From the NCBI RefSeq assembly GCF_021044755.1, contig NZ_JAJNOR010000008.1:1-64000 (forward strand): a stretch of 64,000 bases of DNA, given 5' to 3'. This DNA comes from Lientehia hominis. Lineage in GTDB: Bacteria; Bacillota; Clostridia; Lachnospirales; Lachnospiraceae. This document shows positions 9,401 through 17,505 of the stretch, one piece after another. The first letter of the stretch is position 1. Each line of letters begins with the position of its first letter. Under the pieces are notes generated by a model. It saw only the letters and a program-made list of their open reading frames with translations, was not told the origin of the DNA and made no database searches. Made by a program: the position numbers and the translations under genes.

Positions 9401-12400
9401 AAAACTGACCTCCATGCGAGATGGAAGAAAACAATTCCTAACGCAACTTTTACTGCTACCGGACCGGACAGCGGAACACTGACTAATGTGACAACGGAAA
9501 TGAAATATCAGATTGACAGTAAAGGCTGGGTGAAAATGACAGAAAAGAAAGTCCATTTCACCGGTCTGTCCCCATGTACGATCCGGATAATAAAAGCAGG
9601 GAATGGAACCACCATGCTTGACAGTGCGGCACAGGAAATCGAAGTGACAAAAGCGGTCATACCAAACCTGGAGCCAACACATGCATCCACTGCAGGAGCC
9701 CAGGGAAGTATACCCATGAACTCAACGCATGAATACCGGCGTGACGGCAATGCAGACTGGATACCAGCGATTGGAACAAGCACCAGCCTTTCTGCGGGAA
9801 CGTATTATGTCCGTGTAAAAGCAGCCGGCATGGTGCTGGCGTCAGCCAGCCAGAAAATAACGATCAAGGATTTGGAAACTACCCCAGCCGCCAGCTTTAC
9901 GGCTGATGGGCCGGACAGCGGAAAGCTGACCGGTGTGACAACGGATATGAAATACAGCATAAACGGCGGCACAACATGGGTGGATATAACTGCCATGGAA
10001 GTCCCTCTCACCAGGCTTTCTCCATGTACGATCAAGGTAGTGAACAAGGGGAATGGCACTACTACGCTTGACAGTGCGGCACAGGAGATCAAAGTGACAA
10101 AAGCGGACACACCGGACCTGATTCCGACCCACGCCTCTGCCGCAGGAGGCAGGGGAAGAATTCCTATGACTTCCATACATGAGTACCGCTCTGACTTTGA
10201 AACAAACTGGACACCAGCGGAGGGGACAAACACCAGTCTTTCTGCGGGAACGTATTATGTCCGTGTAAAAGCAGCCGACATGGTGCTGGCGTCAGCTAGC
10301 CAGAAAATAACGATCAAGGATTTGGAAACCGCCCCAGCCGCCACATTTAACGCCACCGGGCCGGACAGCGGAACACTGACTGATGTGACAACAAACATGA
10401 AATACAGCATAGACGGCGGCGAGAACTGGACGGATATAACAGAAGCACCGGCAATAATTTCAAGCGGCATAGGAACTGTGAACGGTATCCAGGTGATAAA
10501 AATGGGGAATGGCACCACTACGCTTGACAGTGAGGCGCAGACTATTCAGGTAACAAAAGCCCAGACACCATCAGACGTAGGAAAAACAGATGAAACAGAG
10601 AGCGGAAATGACGGCATAATCACGAATGTCAGCGCCGCCATGGAGTACAGGCTGTCTGCGGAAGCGGAGACAATCTGGAAAGACTGTAAGTGCCAGACGG
10701 TAACAGGCCTTGCGCCCGGTTTGTATCAGATTCGTATCAAAGCGGCCGGACAAGCATTGGCAAGTGACTACACAGAGGTTAGAATCAGGGCAGTGCCAAA
10801 GCCCACTGACCTTGACTATTCCTTTACTGCCGTAGACTATAACGGAGAAGCACAGCCTGTGACTGTAAGCGCTGCGGCGGACAAGAATTTAGGCACAGTC
10901 ACCGTGCAGTACAATGGAGATACAAAAGCCCCTGTCAATGCCGGTACTTATACCGTAACGGTGAGGATTGGGGAAAGCGATGGGTATACCTCTGCTGATC
11001 TGGACCTTGGCAGCTATACCATTAGAAGAATTGACGCAGGCGAAAAGATGAACAGTGTGAAAACAAAGGTATGGGACAGCGGCAAAACAGACGCAACCGT
11101 TATACTGCCCGGCATGCCTGACGGCGGGGTATATGGTACACCGGAGGCAGGCGGCACAATCACCATGACTAATATAAGTATTCAAGGGAATCTACTGACC
11201 TACACCGCTCCGGTAAGCGAGGCGGGACAGGCCGGAACTGTCACCATACCGGTGACAGGAGCGACAAACTACAAGGACTATGCGATTATCGTTACCATTA
11301 CCTCCACCGCAAAAACCCCGCAGGATATTTCCTACGCCAAAGACACGGTAGAGAAAACCTATGGCGATGCAGCGTTCACCAACCCGCTGAACAAAACCAC
11401 GGTACAGGGATCAATCAGCTATGAAAGCAATAATATTGAGGTTGCGGAAGTAAACCGGGATACCGGAGAAGTGACCATCAAAAAGGCAGGACAAGCCACT
11501 ATTACCGCAACAGCGGCGGAAACCGATACCTATGCGGAAGCAACGGCAGATTATACACTGCGTGTGGCGAAAAAGAAAATCACCGCAAAGCCTGACGATG
11601 TAAGCATAAAATCCAATGAGGCCATGCCGGTCCTTACCTGGAGTGTGGACACAGGCGCTGCCGGTGACACCATTACTGCCAACAATGCGGCCCGGGTGGC
11701 TATGGAGGCGCGGGAAAATGGTATCCGTCTTGATACGGTCCGGGCGGGCAGCTTCGATATTGTGTTCATTGTGCCCCCTGAATTTGCGCCGCAGGATAAC
11801 TATGAGATTCAGATTGGAACAGGCACTTTGACGGTAACACAACCCACAAACGGCGGTGGTTCTTCCTCTGGCAGCGGCAGCTTTTCCGGCTCAAAACCGG
11901 CCAAACCGGTGAAAGGAACCACCCAGATTCAAGCGGAGCTGGGACAGAACAACACAGCCGCTGTAACGGTCACAACTAAAACCATAGCCGACGCGGTAAA
12001 GGACGCACAGAAACGGGCGGCGGAGAAAGGCGTGTCCATCAGCGAGCTGTCTGTGGCGGTTCAAATCAATACCCCGTCCGCCGATACAAGGACAGTCACC
12101 GTCAATCTGCCAAAGTCCACCCAGGAAGCCGTCATCAGCAATCAGATTGTCCGGATTACCTTAGTGGTCAACCACCCGGAAATCAAGATCAGCTTAAACC
12201 TTTCCGGCATTCAGTCCATCTATGATCAGGCGCGGGCTGATGTGCAGGTGAGCGTTACCCGGCTGGAGAATGCTTTTCTTTCCGGCGGGGCAGAGACAGC
12301 CATCGGAAACCGTCCGGTATTCCGGGTAACAGCCGCTGTCCGGGACAATGGGAAACAGATTTCTGGTTTGAACCAGGGAAGCATGAGTCTGGAAATCCCC

Positions 12401-13372
12401 TATACGCAGGCAGAGGGGGAACGGGCCGGGAACCTCTATGCGGCTGCCGTAAACGAAAGTGGTGCGTTGGACTGGATTAAATATTCCAGCTACAATGCAA
12501 AACGGCAGACCCTGGTGTTTGCGTACAGCCAATTTCAGGTTTACGGGATAGGCTATCAGGAGAAAGACAGCTTTCATGATATTTCCGGGCATTGGGCAGA
12601 GGACGATATGGAATTTGCTGCCTCCCGTGGAATCTTGAACGGGACAGGTGGTGGAAACTTCAGCCCGGATTCCACCCTGACACGGTGCATGTTCGTAACA
12701 GCCCTTGGCAGGCTGGCGGGAGTAAACCCGGCGGATTATCCCCAAACGGGACGGTTCACGGACGTTCCGGCAGGCGCTTATTATACGCCCTTTGTGGAAT
12801 GGGCGGTAAAAAACGGCATTGTAAACGGAACAGACGTCAATTCCTTTGCACCGGACCGGCCTGTCACCCGTGAGGAAATGGCGGCAATCTTAGTCCGGTA
12901 TGCCAAACAGTCCGGCCAGGGACTGCCCGACGCCCGTGAAGCAGCAGCTTTTACTGATGCGGGACAGGTCGCGGACAGCATGAAAACGGCAGTACAGACT
13001 GCATGGCAGGCTGGAATCATGGCAGAACGTTCCGATGGGAAGTTTGAGCCGAAAGCCGCCGCCACCCGTGCCGAAGCCGCTGCCGCCCTGCACCGGTACA
13101 TGGAGGTGGTCATCACACCGGAAACCGCCCAGGGCTTTGCCCAAAATGACAGCGGCGCATGGAAGTATTACGAGGACGGGAAGCCTGTAACCGGCTGGAA
13201 ACAGGCGGCGGGCCGCTGGTACTACTTTGATGCGGCGGGCCTGATGCAGTCCGGGGGCTGGAAGCAGATTGACGGCAGGTGGTACTACTTCCATGCGGAT
13301 GGTTCCATGGCCGTGAATACAAAAATAGACGGTTATAAGGTCGGACCGGACGGGGTGCGGAAGGAACCATAA
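6500..13372 (+). CDS. Giant BspA-like leucine-rich-repeat surface protein with SLH and cell-wall-binding repeats
   Basis: A 2290-residue secreted protein. A signal peptide (about 1-30) has the core AYLLTVSLLFSQAGIGAYA. Residues 40-150 are Cys/His-rich (HTHDETCGYE, CEYVCGICGG), typical of large gut Firmicute surface proteins. Residues 369-752 are sixteen 24-residue BspA/TpLRR repeats of the form LTIPSSVTSIGNSAFWGC. Residues about 980-1355 hold three related beta-type modules that start with ATFTATGPDSG and contain AGTYYVRVKAA. Ig-like modules follow, then a linker rich in Gly and Ser (about 1785-1800) and a domain of unknown type. Three SLH domains (about 2025-2206) and two or three choline-binding-like repeats (GWKQAAGRWYYFD) end the protein. 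It is probably a host- or matrix-binding adhesin held on the wall. RBS GGGAGGAAG precedes ATG 6500 by 7 bases. Having both SLH and wall-repeat anchors is unusual. Confidence 0.92.
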   Translation: MRNKRMKQIFAYLLTVSLLFSQAGIGAYAKGTQGENDPGGLCEHHPAHIQDCGYTEGHPCGHEHDESCYSLVPECVYEEDGGKATPSDAEEQEHECSGDNGCIKRVLDCPHTHDETCGYEKAHPCEYVCGICGGKDNSIPSGDCHAAKEPVVEGETVMEFSSLDKAVKTREVEAGTALDVLKLPESLEATVYSGDETGDSDTITVVSIEVLSWNSEPAYEGEPGTYVLTPEFTEDYPVQDGRAVPTITVTVKETNEAKAVCALIDALPTVESIYEDMEETFKKIEFADKLGQRETLAVGDKFTVDLLNYKVTGIDPAEVEVTGHFAGTGATGELNIPAQVSVSEGGIAYAVTSIGNGAFVGCYNLTGDLTIPSSVTSIGNSAFWGCDKLDGNLTIPSSVTSIGSYAFAGCSKLEGNLTIPSSVTTIGDFAFNNCSKLEGDLTIPDSVTTIGNSVFSYCSNLSGNLTISDKVTSIGSYAFSSCSNLKGDLKIPTGVTSIGSYAFWGCSKLDGNLTIPSSVTSIGSYAFSDCRKLRGNLTIPTGMTSIESFAFQNCSNLTGNLTIPDSVTSIGKNAFQGCSNLTGNLTIPDSVTNIGSFAFQNCSNLKGDLKIPAGVTSIGDSVFENCGNLSGNLKIPTGVTTIGAFAFSNCRSLTGNLTIPSSVTSIGIHAFSGCSKLDGNLTILASVTTIEAYAFYNCRNLTGNLTIPTGVTSIGNSAFYGCSKLDGNLTIPASVTSIGNFAFNECEFTTLKIKLKDDTSITPILVQKDTFTDGIFSRNIVFLDNSGDSIDGTTIPTLGAAAKAYKEVNDGNVTDNVWYGWELPVPTYSVTITVQKDGSEWGDHGRTFYLVSNDAATTDLTAVADGIYDIYDATDTGVDSNGVDTGVDVTVDGGDVDSTDPVHYYTVTFYDGADPYSDGTEQKPQIILDGQKAHKPDAPIKDDLIFNDWKLSSETNSFDFEVSTISQKTDLHARWKKTIPNATFTATGPDSGTLTNVTTEMKYQIDSKGWVKMTEKKVHFTGLSPCTIRIIKAGNGTTMLDSAAQEIEVTKAVIPNLEPTHASTAGAQGSIPMNSTHEYRRDGNADWIPAIGTSTSLSAGTYYVRVKAAGMVLASASQKITIKDLETTPAASFTADGPDSGKLTGVTTDMKYSINGGTTWVDITAMEVPLTRLSPCTIKVVNKGNGTTTLDSAAQEIKVTKADTPDLIPTHASAAGGRGRIPMTSIHEYRSDFETNWTPAEGTNTSLSAGTYYVRVKAADMVLASASQKITIKDLETAPAATFNATGPDSGTLTDVTTNMKYSIDGGENWTDITEAPAIISSGIGTVNGIQVIKMGNGTTTLDSEAQTIQVTKAQTPSDVGKTDETESGNDGIITNVSAAMEYRLSAEAETIWKDCKCQTVTGLAPGLYQIRIKAAGQALASDYTEVRIRAVPKPTDLDYSFTAVDYNGEAQPVTVSAAADKNLGTVTVQYNGDTKAPVNAGTYTVTVRIGESDGYTSADLDLGSYTIRRIDAGEKMNSVKTKVWDSGKTDATVILPGMPDGGVYGTPEAGGTITMTNISIQGNLLTYTAPVSEAGQAGTVTIPVTGATNYKDYAIIVTITSTAKTPQDISYAKDTVEKTYGDAAFTNPLNKTTVQGSISYESNNIEVAEVNRDTGEVTIKKAGQATITATAAETDTYAEATADYTLRVAKKKITAKPDDVSIKSNEAMPVLTWSVDTGAAGDTITANNAARVAMEARENGIRLDTVRAGSFDIVFIVPPEFAPQDNYEIQIGTGTLTVTQPTNGGGSSSGSGSFSGSKPAKPVKGTTQIQAELGQNNTAAVTVTTKTIADAVKDAQKRAAEKGVSISELSVAVQINTPSADTRTVTVNLPKSTQEAVISNQIVRITLVVNHPEIKISLNLSGIQSIYDQARADVQVSVTRLENAFLSGGAETAIGNRPVFRVTAAVRDNGKQISGLNQGSMSLEIPYTQAEGERAGNLYAAAVNESGALDWIKYSSYNAKRQTLVFAYSQFQVYGIGYQEKDSFHDISGHWAEDDMEFAASRGILNGTGGGNFSPDSTLTRCMFVTALGRLAGVNPADYPQTGRFTDVPAGAYYTPFVEWAVKNGIVNGTDVNSFAPDRPVTREEMAAILVRYAKQSGQGLPDAREAAAFTDAGQVADSMKTAVQTAWQAGIMAERSDGKFEPKAAATRAEAAAALHRYMEVVITPETAQGFAQNDSGAWKYYEDGKPVTGWKQAAGRWYYFDAAGLMQSGGWKQIDGRWYYFHADGSMAVNTKIDGYKVGPDGVRKEP
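7604..8755 (+). repeat. Sixteen 72-bp in-frame tandem repeats (LRR units)
   Basis: Within the surface-protein gene, units of exactly 72 bp (24 codons) start at 7604 and the last starts at 8684. A divergent unit precedes them. Neighbouring units share long identical stretches, especially the segment encoding LTIPSSVTSIG, which makes gain or loss of units by recombination likely. Confidence 0.92.
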
Positions 13373-13396
13373 ACCGGCGGCAAAAAGCATGGATAA

Positions 13397-13767
13397 CAGG
13401 GCGGGAGCAGCAGCATATCGAATCAGTGCCGGATTTTAGAGCGGCACGCAAAGGAGAACGGATATTATAACTGCTATTTTTACCTGGACGATGGAATCAG
13501 TGGGACAACGTTCGACCGTCCTGATTTTCAGAAGATGATTGCCGACATGGAGGCGGGGCTTTTGAAAACCGTGATTGTCAAGGATATGTTCCGCTTCCGG
13601 CGCGATTATCTGAAGGTGGGAATGTATACAGAAATCCTGTTCCCGGACAAGGGCGTCCGGTGAACTTTAAGACCACCACGAAGTCCTATAAGTGCAAGAA
13701 AATCGTCTACAACGACGAGGACAGGCAGGTGGTGTTTGAGAACACCCACGAGAGGCCGCCGCCATGA
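13397..13767 (+). pseudogene. Serine recombinase remnant (Tn-type large resolvase), frameshifted and deleted
   Basis: Two pieces of a large serine recombinase remain. Positions 13412-13663 encode SISNQCRILERHAKENG, DDGISGTTFDRPDFQKMI, TVIVKDMFRFRRDYLKVG and MYTEILFPDKGVR, then a stop. Positions 13660-13767, in another frame, encode VNFKTTTKSYKCKKIVYND and VVFENTHE, which belong to the recombinase-domain region normally more than a hundred residues downstream. The N-terminus with the catalytic serine, the segment between the pieces and the C-terminus are missing. The conserved SRFGRDY has become FRFRRDY. Such enzymes excise conjugative or mobilisable transposons, so this relic suggests an element once inserted next to the surface-protein gene. 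Confidence 0.85.
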
Positions 13768-13835
13768 ATGGGGGAGTTTGGACCCCGGCGGACTCAAAGA
13801 CAGGGGAGAACGGCGGTAAACAAAGGATTTTGGGC

Positions 13836-13864
13836 TTGACAATTAATTCCCGGAATTTTATAAT
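13836..13864 (+). promoter_or_regulatory. Consensus sigma-A promoter of the ileS T-box transcript
   Basis: TTGACA (13836-13841), a 17-base spacer and TATAAT (13859-13864) match the consensus in every position. Transcription should start near 13871. Confidence 0.92.
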
Positions 13865-13870
13865 GAGAGC

Positions 13871-14128
13871 AATATAATAAAGACTGTGATGGAGACAGTA
13901 AGACAGTAAGAAAGGTTCAGAGACCCGGCGGTGGTGTGAGTTCGGGACGAGTAAGGCTGTGTGAAAATCACTCCGGAGTTGCAGGCTGAATGATGAGAAT
14001 CTTGTAGGCTATGCCGGTATCCACCGTTAGAGGGAGCGTATATAACCGTTTATAGGGCGGCGTATACAGAACGGGTGGTATTTGCGGAGACATCGGGCTT
14101 CGTCCTTTTCTGGACGGAGCCCTTTTTT
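13871..14128 (+). ncRNA. T-box riboswitch controlling ileS
   Basis: The leader shows the T-box landmarks in order: a long stem I region, the CCGTTA motif (14024-14029), the T-box sequence GGGTGG (14073-14078), and a terminator made of GGGCTTCGTCC (14095-14105) and GGACGGAGCCC (14112-14122) followed by six T. An ATC triplet at 13999-14001 in GAGAATCTTG is a plausible isoleucine specifier; another ATC at 14019 is less well placed. Uncharged tRNA-Ile should stabilise the antiterminator and allow ileS transcription. Confidence 0.88.
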
Positions 14129-14278
14129 GAATAATAGAAAAGCCTTCCGGATTTTTCTGTTATTCATAAAAGCACTCCGTGGCGGATCGCACCGAGGCGG
14201 AGTGGAAATAAGTGATCCGCCGCAGGCGGAAAATCCCGGGAACGGAATTCTTTATTCTATATTCAGGAGGTAGAAAAC

Positions 14279-17200
14279 ATGTATGACAAAGTATCTGCAA
14301 ACCTCAATTTTGTAGAGCGTGAAAAAGAAACAGAAAAATTCTGGCAGGAAAATGATATTTTTGAAAAGAGCATTGACAACAGGAAGAAAGGCGAGACCTA
14401 TACTTTTTATGACGGGCCTCCGACGGCCAACGGAAAACCTCATATCGGCCATGTGCTGACCAGGGTGATCAAGGATATGATCCCCCGCTACCGTACCATG
14501 AAAGGGTATATGGTCCCCAGGAAAGCCGGATGGGATACCCATGGCCTCCCTGTTGAGCTGGAAGTTGAAAAGATGCTGGGCCTGGACGGAAAAGAGCAGA
14601 TCGAGCAGTATGGCCTGAAGCCGTTTATTGAGCACTGCAAGGAGAGCGTGTGGAAGTATAAAGGGATGTGGGAAGATTTCTCTTCCACAGTCGGTTTCTG
14701 GGCAGACATGGAGCATCCTTACGTCACCTATGACAATGATTTCATTGAGTCCGAGTGGTGGGCGTTAAAGAAGATCTGGGACAAAGGGCTGCTCTATAAA
14801 GGTTTTAAGATCGTGCCTTACTGTCCGCGATGCGGGACTCCCCTTTCCAGTCACGAAGTGGCTCAGGGATACAAGGACGTGAAGGAACGTTCCGCCATCG
14901 CCCGTTTTAAAGTGAAGGGTGAGGACGCCTATATCCTGGCATGGACAACGACGCCCTGGACGCTGCCGTCCAACGTTGCCCTCTGCGTGAATCCCAATGA
15001 GCAGTATGTAAAGGTAAAGGCGGCTGACGGATACGTTTACTATATGGCCGTCGCTCTTCTGGATACGGTCCTGGGCCGGCTGGCGGAGGAAGGACAAGCT
15101 GCTTATGAAATCCTGGAGACCTATTCAGGCAGGGATCTGGAATATAAAGAATATGAACCTTTGTTTGAATGTGCCGCGAAGGTGGCGGAAAAGCAGCGCA
15201 AAAAGGCTTTCTATGTCCTCTGCGATACTTATGTGACGCTGACGGACGGCACCGGCGTCGTCCATATCGCTCCGGCGTTTGGTGAAGACGACGCCCGGGT
15301 GGGCCGCAGATATGATCTGCCTTTTGTACAGCTGGTCGACGAAAAAGGGGATATGACGGAAGAGACTCCTTTTGCCGGCCTGTTCGTAAAAGATGCGGAT
15401 CCTAAGGTGCTGCAGTGGCTGGATGAGAGGAAGCTTTTGTACGACGCTCCCAAATTTGAACACAGCTATCCCCACTGCTGGAGATGTGATACTCCTCTGA
15501 TCTATTATGCCCGCGAATCCTGGTTCATCAAGATGACGGATGTAAAAGAGGATTTGATCCGGAACAACAATACCATCAATTGGATTCCGGAAAGCATCGG
15601 GAAAGGCCGTTTCGGTGACTGGCTGGAGAACATTCAGGACTGGGGGATCAGCCGGAACCGGTACTGGGGGACGCCGCTCAACATCTGGGAATGTGAATGT
15701 GGACACCAGCATTCCATCGGAAGCATAGAAGAGCTTCGGAACATGTCGCCCGACTGCCCGGATGATATAGAGCTTCACCGTCCTTTTATCGACGAAGTGA
15801 CCATCACCTGTCCGGTCTGCGGAAAACAGATGCACCGGGTGCCGGAGGTGATTGACTGCTGGTTTGACTCCGGCTCCATGCCTTTTGCCCAGCACCATTA
15901 TCCTTTTGAAAACGAAGAGCTGTTCCATCAGCAGTTCCCGGCCCAGTTCATTTCAGAGGCGGTTGACCAGACCAGAGGATGGTTTTATTCTCTGCTGGCG
16001 GTCTCGACTCTGATCTTCAACAAGGCGCCTTATGAAAACGTGATCGTATTGGGCCATGTCCAGGATGAGAATGGGCAGAAGATGAGCAAGTCCAAAGGGA
16101 ACGCGGTGGATCCCTTTGACGCCCTGGAAACTTACGGGGCCGACGCCATCCGCTGGTATTTCTATGTCAACAGCGCGCCGTGGCTGCCCAACAGGTTCCA
16201 CGGAAAGGCCGTCCAGGAAGGACAGAGAAAATTCATGGGTACTCTGTGGAACACCTATGCTTTCTTTGTGCTTTATGCAAATATCGACAATTTTGACGCC
16301 ACGAAGTATTCTCTGGACTATGGAAAACTTTCCGTAATGGATAAATGGCTTCTGTCCAAGATGAATAGTATGGTAAAGGATGTAGACAATAATCTGGAGA
16401 ACTACAAGATTCCCGAAGCCGCCAGGACGCTTCAGGAGTTTGTGGATGACATGAGCAACTGGTATGTAAGAAGGAGCCGCGAGCGTTTCTGGGCTAAGGG
16501 CATGCCGCAGGATAAGATCAACGCGTATATGACGCTCTATACGGCTCTGGTGACCGTGAGCAAGGCGGCGGCGCCTATGATTCCGTTCATGACAGAAGAG
16601 ATTTACCGGAACCTGGTATGCAGCATTGACAAAAATGCGCCGGAGAGTGTCCATTTGTGCGATTTCCCTGCAGTATGTGAGGAACAGATCGACAAGGCTC
16701 TGGAAGAGAACATGGAGCATGTGCTGAAAGTGGTGGTCATGGGCCGCGCGTGCCGCAATACCGCCAATATCAAGAACAGGCAGCCCATCGGCAGGATGTT
16801 CGTGAAAGCGCCGTTTACACTGAGCAGCTACTATCGGGAGATTGTGGAGGATGAGCTGAATGTAAAAGAAGTGTCGTTTACGGAGGACGTCCGGGAGTTC
16901 ACAACCTACACCTTCAAACCGCAGATGCGGACAGTCGGTCCGAAGTACGGAAAGCTGCTGGGACAGATCAAGCAGAGGCTTTCTGAGCTGGACGGCAGCG
17001 CCGCCATGGATGAACTGAACGCCAAAGGAGAGCTGGCCATGACAGTGGATGGGACCGCCGTTTCTCTGACGGCAGAGGATCTGCTCATTGATACGGCACA
17101 GAAAGAAGGATATGTAACAGAAGGGGATAAGGAGACGGCGGTGGTGCTGGATACAAATCTGACACCGGAGCTTGTGGAAGAAGGATTTGTCCGCGAGATC

Positions 17201-17434
17201 ATAAGCAAGGTTCAGACCATGCGGAAGGAAGCCGGCTTTGAAGTTACCGACCATATCAATTTATATCAGGATGACAGCGACAAGATCGCTGAAATTCTCA
17301 AGAAGTATACGGACACGATCAAAAACGAGGTTCTGGCCGAGAAGATTTTTATCGGAAAGATAACAGGCTATGAAAAAGACTGGAATATCAACGGAGAAAA
17401 TGTTATGCTAGGAGTGGAAAAAGCAACGGTATAA
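14279..17434 (+). CDS. ileS: Isoleucyl-tRNA synthetase
   Basis: A 1051-residue class I synthetase that charges tRNA-Ile. The ATP-binding signature HIGH is at residues 55-58 within PPTANGKPHIGHVLT, and KMSKS is at 601-605. WDTHGLPVELEVEK and the large CP1 editing insertion with WTTTPWTLPSN are typical. The N-terminal reading and the length near 1050 resemble the eukaryote-like (type 2) IleRS common in clostridia and associated with lower mupirocin sensitivity. That subtype call rests on general resemblance. The RBS AGGAGG lies 8 bases before ATG 14279, directly after the T-box leader, so expression responds to isoleucine-tRNA charging. Confidence 0.96.
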   Translation: MYDKVSANLNFVEREKETEKFWQENDIFEKSIDNRKKGETYTFYDGPPTANGKPHIGHVLTRVIKDMIPRYRTMKGYMVPRKAGWDTHGLPVELEVEKMLGLDGKEQIEQYGLKPFIEHCKESVWKYKGMWEDFSSTVGFWADMEHPYVTYDNDFIESEWWALKKIWDKGLLYKGFKIVPYCPRCGTPLSSHEVAQGYKDVKERSAIARFKVKGEDAYILAWTTTPWTLPSNVALCVNPNEQYVKVKAADGYVYYMAVALLDTVLGRLAEEGQAAYEILETYSGRDLEYKEYEPLFECAAKVAEKQRKKAFYVLCDTYVTLTDGTGVVHIAPAFGEDDARVGRRYDLPFVQLVDEKGDMTEETPFAGLFVKDADPKVLQWLDERKLLYDAPKFEHSYPHCWRCDTPLIYYARESWFIKMTDVKEDLIRNNNTINWIPESIGKGRFGDWLENIQDWGISRNRYWGTPLNIWECECGHQHSIGSIEELRNMSPDCPDDIELHRPFIDEVTITCPVCGKQMHRVPEVIDCWFDSGSMPFAQHHYPFENEELFHQQFPAQFISEAVDQTRGWFYSLLAVSTLIFNKAPYENVIVLGHVQDENGQKMSKSKGNAVDPFDALETYGADAIRWYFYVNSAPWLPNRFHGKAVQEGQRKFMGTLWNTYAFFVLYANIDNFDATKYSLDYGKLSVMDKWLLSKMNSMVKDVDNNLENYKIPEAARTLQEFVDDMSNWYVRRSRERFWAKGMPQDKINAYMTLYTALVTVSKAAAPMIPFMTEEIYRNLVCSIDKNAPESVHLCDFPAVCEEQIDKALEENMEHVLKVVVMGRACRNTANIKNRQPIGRMFVKAPFTLSSYYREIVEDELNVKEVSFTEDVREFTTYTFKPQMRTVGPKYGKLLGQIKQRLSELDGSAAMDELNAKGELAMTVDGTAVSLTAEDLLIDTAQKEGYVTEGDKETAVVLDTNLTPELVEEGFVREIISKVQTMRKEAGFEVTDHINLYQDDSDKIAEILKKYTDTIKNEVLAEKIFIGKITGYEKDWNINGENVMLGVEKATV

Positions 17435-17505
17435 TAAAAACCGTGCGCACCTCTGCCGGCGGAAGCCGTCAGGTGGGAGGGGCAAAAATCCGATAGGAGG
17501 AAAAT

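Noticed and set aside
13764..13871. Small frame starting MNGGVWTPADSKTGENGG after the recombinase relic
   Set aside because: It has no ribosome binding site, runs across the consensus ileS promoter and resembles no family.
15953..17254. Antisense frame of 433 codons within ileS
   Set aside because: The plus strand encodes a complete, motif-bearing IleRS. The antisense product has no recognisable domain or ribosome binding site.
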